The translations under genes were made by a program, and so were the position numbers. Shown here piece after piece: positions 62,003-64,000 of a DNA stretch of 64,000 bases (position 1 is the first letter of the stretch; each line of letters opens with the position of its first letter). Where the stretch lies: contig OZ223207.1 of NCBI GenBank assembly GCA_965140395.1, positions 62,001-126,000 on the forward strand, in the 5' to 3' direction. The notes beneath the pieces were generated by a model that worked only from the letters and a program-made list of their open reading frames with translations, ran no database searches and was not told the origin of the DNA. The stretch is from Parvibaculum sp002684405 (GTDB taxonomy: Bacteria; Pseudomonadota; Alphaproteobacteria; Parvibaculales; Parvibaculaceae).

Positions 62003-64000
62003 CTCGCAACTTGTGCGCCCGTGTCCTTCGCATAGCGGATGCGGAAGAAGAGCGAATAGAGCACCGGCACCGCGGCGAGGGTGAGGATCGTCGCAAAAGC
62101 CAGCCCGCCCATGATCGTGACCGCCATATTGGCAAAGAAGGCGTCCGTCAGCAGCGGGATCATGCCGAGGATGGTCGTGACCGAGGCGAGGAAAACCGGC
62201 CTCAGGCGGCTGATGCTCGCATCGATCAGTGCCGCATGCTTCTCCTTGCCGCTGTCGATCTGCTGGTCGATCTCGTCGATCAGAACGATGGCGTTCTTCA
62301 TCAGCATGCCCCACAGGCTGATAAAGCCCAGCAGCGCCACGAAGCTGAATGAGAGGCCGCTGACAAGCAGGCCGAGCGTGACGCCGCAGATCGACATGGG
62401 GATCAGCAGCCAGATGATGAGCGGCTGGCGGATCTTGCCGAACATCAGGATCGAGATGATCAGCATGGCGGTCAGGCCGACGGGAAGCTGCGAGGCGAAA
62501 GAGCCTTGTGCCTCTTTCGAGTTTTCGTACTCGCCACCCCAGCTGACCGAATAGCCCGGCGGCAGGTCGATGGACTCGATCTGCTCCAGCACTTCGTTTC
62601 GTGCCTGGCTGGCGGTGATTTCGCCGCGCGGTTGAGCCTGCACGGTAAGGGTTCGGATGCGGTCCCGGCGGCGAATGACCGTGTCTTGGGGCGCGAATTC
62701 GAACCGGTCCACGATCTGCGTGACGGGCACATAGGTTGCTTCGCCGGAGCCGGAGACGAGACGGTCTTCAAGCCGCGATACGTCGAGGCGTTCCTTGTTC
62801 GGAGGGCGAACCACGATGGGGATCTGGCGTTCGCCTTCGCGATAGGTGCCGGCCTTGATACCGTCCGTTGCAAAGCGCATGGCGCGCGCAAGGTCGGCGC
62901 GCGTGATGCCGGCGATGCGTGCGCGTTCCTCGTTGAAGACCGGGCGAATGGTGAGTTCCTTGTTCCGCCAGTTCTGCCGGATGTCGATGATGTCGCCATT
63001 CTTCTGAAGGATGGCGATTGCCTTGTCGCCCAGGGCGCGCAGCGTATCGGGGGAGTGGCCGGAGAAACGAATTTCGATCCGTGCATCCGAGGGCGGGCCG
63101 AAGACGATGCGCTTGGTGCGGATTTGAGCATCGGGATAACGCTCGCCCAGCGTTTTGCGCAGGCTTTGCGTCAGCGCCGGGATGTCGTCCCGGTCATCCA
63201 TGCGGATCATGAGCTGGCCGTAGGAAGGATCGGGCTGATGCGGATCGTAGGTCAGCATGAAGCGCGTGGCGCCTCGGCCTGCCAGCGTGGTGACCTGCGC
63301 AACACCGGGCTGCTCGCGGACATAGGATTCGACTTCCAGCAGGTCGTGCGCCGTGGTGCGGATGTCGGTGCCTTCCGGCAGCTGGTAGTCGAGATAGAAG
63401 ATCGGCGTGTTCGCGGCGGCAAAGAAGGATTGCGGGACGAAGCCGAAAAGACCGATACAGCCGAGCGTAACGCCGATGAAGCCGGCCACGCAGAGCCAGC
63501 GGGCGCGCAGCATACGGTTCAGAAGACTGCTATAGCCGTGCGCCGCGGCGTTGTCGTAGGGATCGGCTTCGGCATTGCCGCTGCCCACCTGCAGAAGCAT
63601 GTTGCCGAACATGGGGGTGACGGTGACGGCGAGAACCCAGCTCAATGTGAGCGACACGGCAATCACGAAGAAAAGCGAGAACATGAACTCGCCCGTCACG
63701 TCATTGGACAGGCCGATGCCGGAAAATGCTGCGACACCAATGAGTGTGGCGCCCAGCAAAGGCCATTGCGTGCGGGTGACTGCCTGCTGGGCGGCGGGAC
63801 GCGCCGCCATGCCACGCTGCATGTTTACCAGCATGCCTTCCGCCACCACGATGGCATTGTCGACCAACATGCCCATTGCGATGACGAGGGCGCCGAGCGA
63901 GATGCGTTCCACCTCGATGCCGAAAAGCCGCATGAAAAGGAAGGTGCCCAGCACGCTGAGTAGCAGGGTGATGCCGACCACGATCCCGACGCGCCAGCCC
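61999..64000 (-). CDS. RND efflux transporter permease, C-terminal two thirds
   Basis: The frame is open at the right window edge, so the N-terminal third is missing. The visible ~667 residues begin in the TM3-TM4 region with ALVIAMGMLVDNAIVVAEG, the proton-relay Asp, and continue through TM5-TM6, the second periplasmic loop (~190-480) and TM7-TM12, ending with WGMLMKNAIVLIDE, which has the Lys of TM10. It belongs to the hydrophobe/amphiphile efflux (AcrB-like) branch. The adaptor and outer-membrane partner genes are not in the window. In this inner-membrane pump the substrate is unknown. Confidence 0.92.
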   Translation of the reverse strand, partial: GWRVGIVVGITLLLSVLGTFLFMRLFGIEVERISLGALVIAMGMLVDNAIVVAEGMLVNMQRGMAARPAAQQAVTRTQWPLLGATLIGVAAFSGIGLSNDVTGEFMFSLFFVIAVSLTLSWVLAVTVTPMFGNMLLQVGSGNAEADPYDNAAAHGYSSLLNRMLRARWLCVAGFIGVTLGCIGLFGFVPQSFFAAANTPIFYLDYQLPEGTDIRTTAHDLLEVESYVREQPGVAQVTTLAGRGATRFMLTYDPHQPDPSYGQLMIRMDDRDDIPALTQSLRKTLGERYPDAQIRTKRIVFGPPSDARIEIRFSGHSPDTLRALGDKAIAILQKNGDIIDIRQNWRNKELTIRPVFNEERARIAGITRADLARAMRFATDGIKAGTYREGERQIPIVVRPPNKERLDVSRLEDRLVSGSGEATYVPVTQIVDRFEFAPQDTVIRRRDRIRTLTVQAQPRGEITASQARNEVLEQIESIDLPPGYSVSWGGEYENSKEAQGSFASQLPVGLTAMLIISILMFGKIRQPLIIWLLIPMSICGVTLGLLVSGLSFSFVALLGFISLWGMLMKNAIVLIDEIDQQIDSGKEKHAALIDASISRLRPVFLASVTTILGMIPLLTDAFFANMAVTIMGGLAFATILTLAAVPVLYSLFFRIRYAKDTGAQVAS

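Noticed and set aside
61999..64000. Asp-Asn instead of Asp-Asp in the RND proton-relay motif as an anomaly
   Set aside because: The Asp-Asn form is common in this branch and the TM10 Lys is present, so the pump is probably functional.

Overview
The window is a 64 kb piece of a GC-rich Gram-negative chromosome. The gene families suggest an alphaproteobacterium: a BY-kinase driven exopolysaccharide (EPS) locus, an Anbu operon, a MoxR/VWA pair, a DUF1302 outer-membrane protein and an MHYT histidine kinase. A Parvibaculum-like member of the Hyphomicrobiales is my guess, from family content only. I saw no rRNA, tRNA, CRISPR array, insertion sequence or prophage block.

Region 1 (1-27.6 kb) is a large Wzx/Wzy-type surface polysaccharide locus. 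It opens inside a tyrosine autokinase gene and holds about six glycosyltransferases, two O-antigen polymerase/ligase-like proteins, a flippase, a sulfotransferase, a PhyH-family dioxygenase and two methyltransferases. It also has nucleotide-sugar enzymes (Ugd, a UDP-GlcA 4-epimerase-like protein, GalE, GalU) and an initiating phosphoglycosyltransferase. Inside it, 7.55-15.3 kb on the minus strand is a tightly coupled set for an unusual acidic sugar. That set contains a NeuB-type synthase, a CMP-sugar synthetase fused to a PseG-like UDP-sugar hydrolase, an SDR, a short Gfo/Idh oxidoreductase, an SpsF-type cytidylyltransferase, a methyltransferase and the Wzx flippase.

Region 2 (27.7-32.3 kb, minus strand) is a complete phosphite oxidation operon, ptxABCDE, lying between the EPS genes galU and manC. 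Its promoter region has 11-bp-spaced repeats that look like PhoB half-sites, with a -10-like hexamer in the right place. Its PtxD keeps nearly all phosphite-site residues but has Arg at the K76 position and Asp-Arg at the cofactor-selecting pair.

Region 3 (32.4-48.6 kb) is mixed. It has ManC, a Gly-rich lipoprotein followed by a DUF1302 protein, a diiron-like hydrolase, an LhgO-type oxidase, small membrane proteins, a WbaP-type initiating transferase and an SDR. It also has an MHYT sensor kinase, an MltB-type transglycosylase, a glycosyltransferase and a bacterial homologue of plant GDP-mannose 3,5-epimerase with all five catalytic residues. ManC plus this epimerase would supply GDP-L-galactose or GDP-L-gulose for the polysaccharide.

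Region 4 (48.9-54.3 kb) is the Anbu operon: circularly permuted ATP-grasp, alpha-E protein, transglutaminase and Anbu protease. A lone phage-tail-like protein follows. Region 5 (54.4-64 kb) holds a limonene-epoxide-hydrolase-like enzyme, a FadB/FadJ-type protein, a MoxR ATPase with a VWA partner, two tandem SGNH hydrolases and the C-terminal two thirds of an RND efflux pump cut by the window end.
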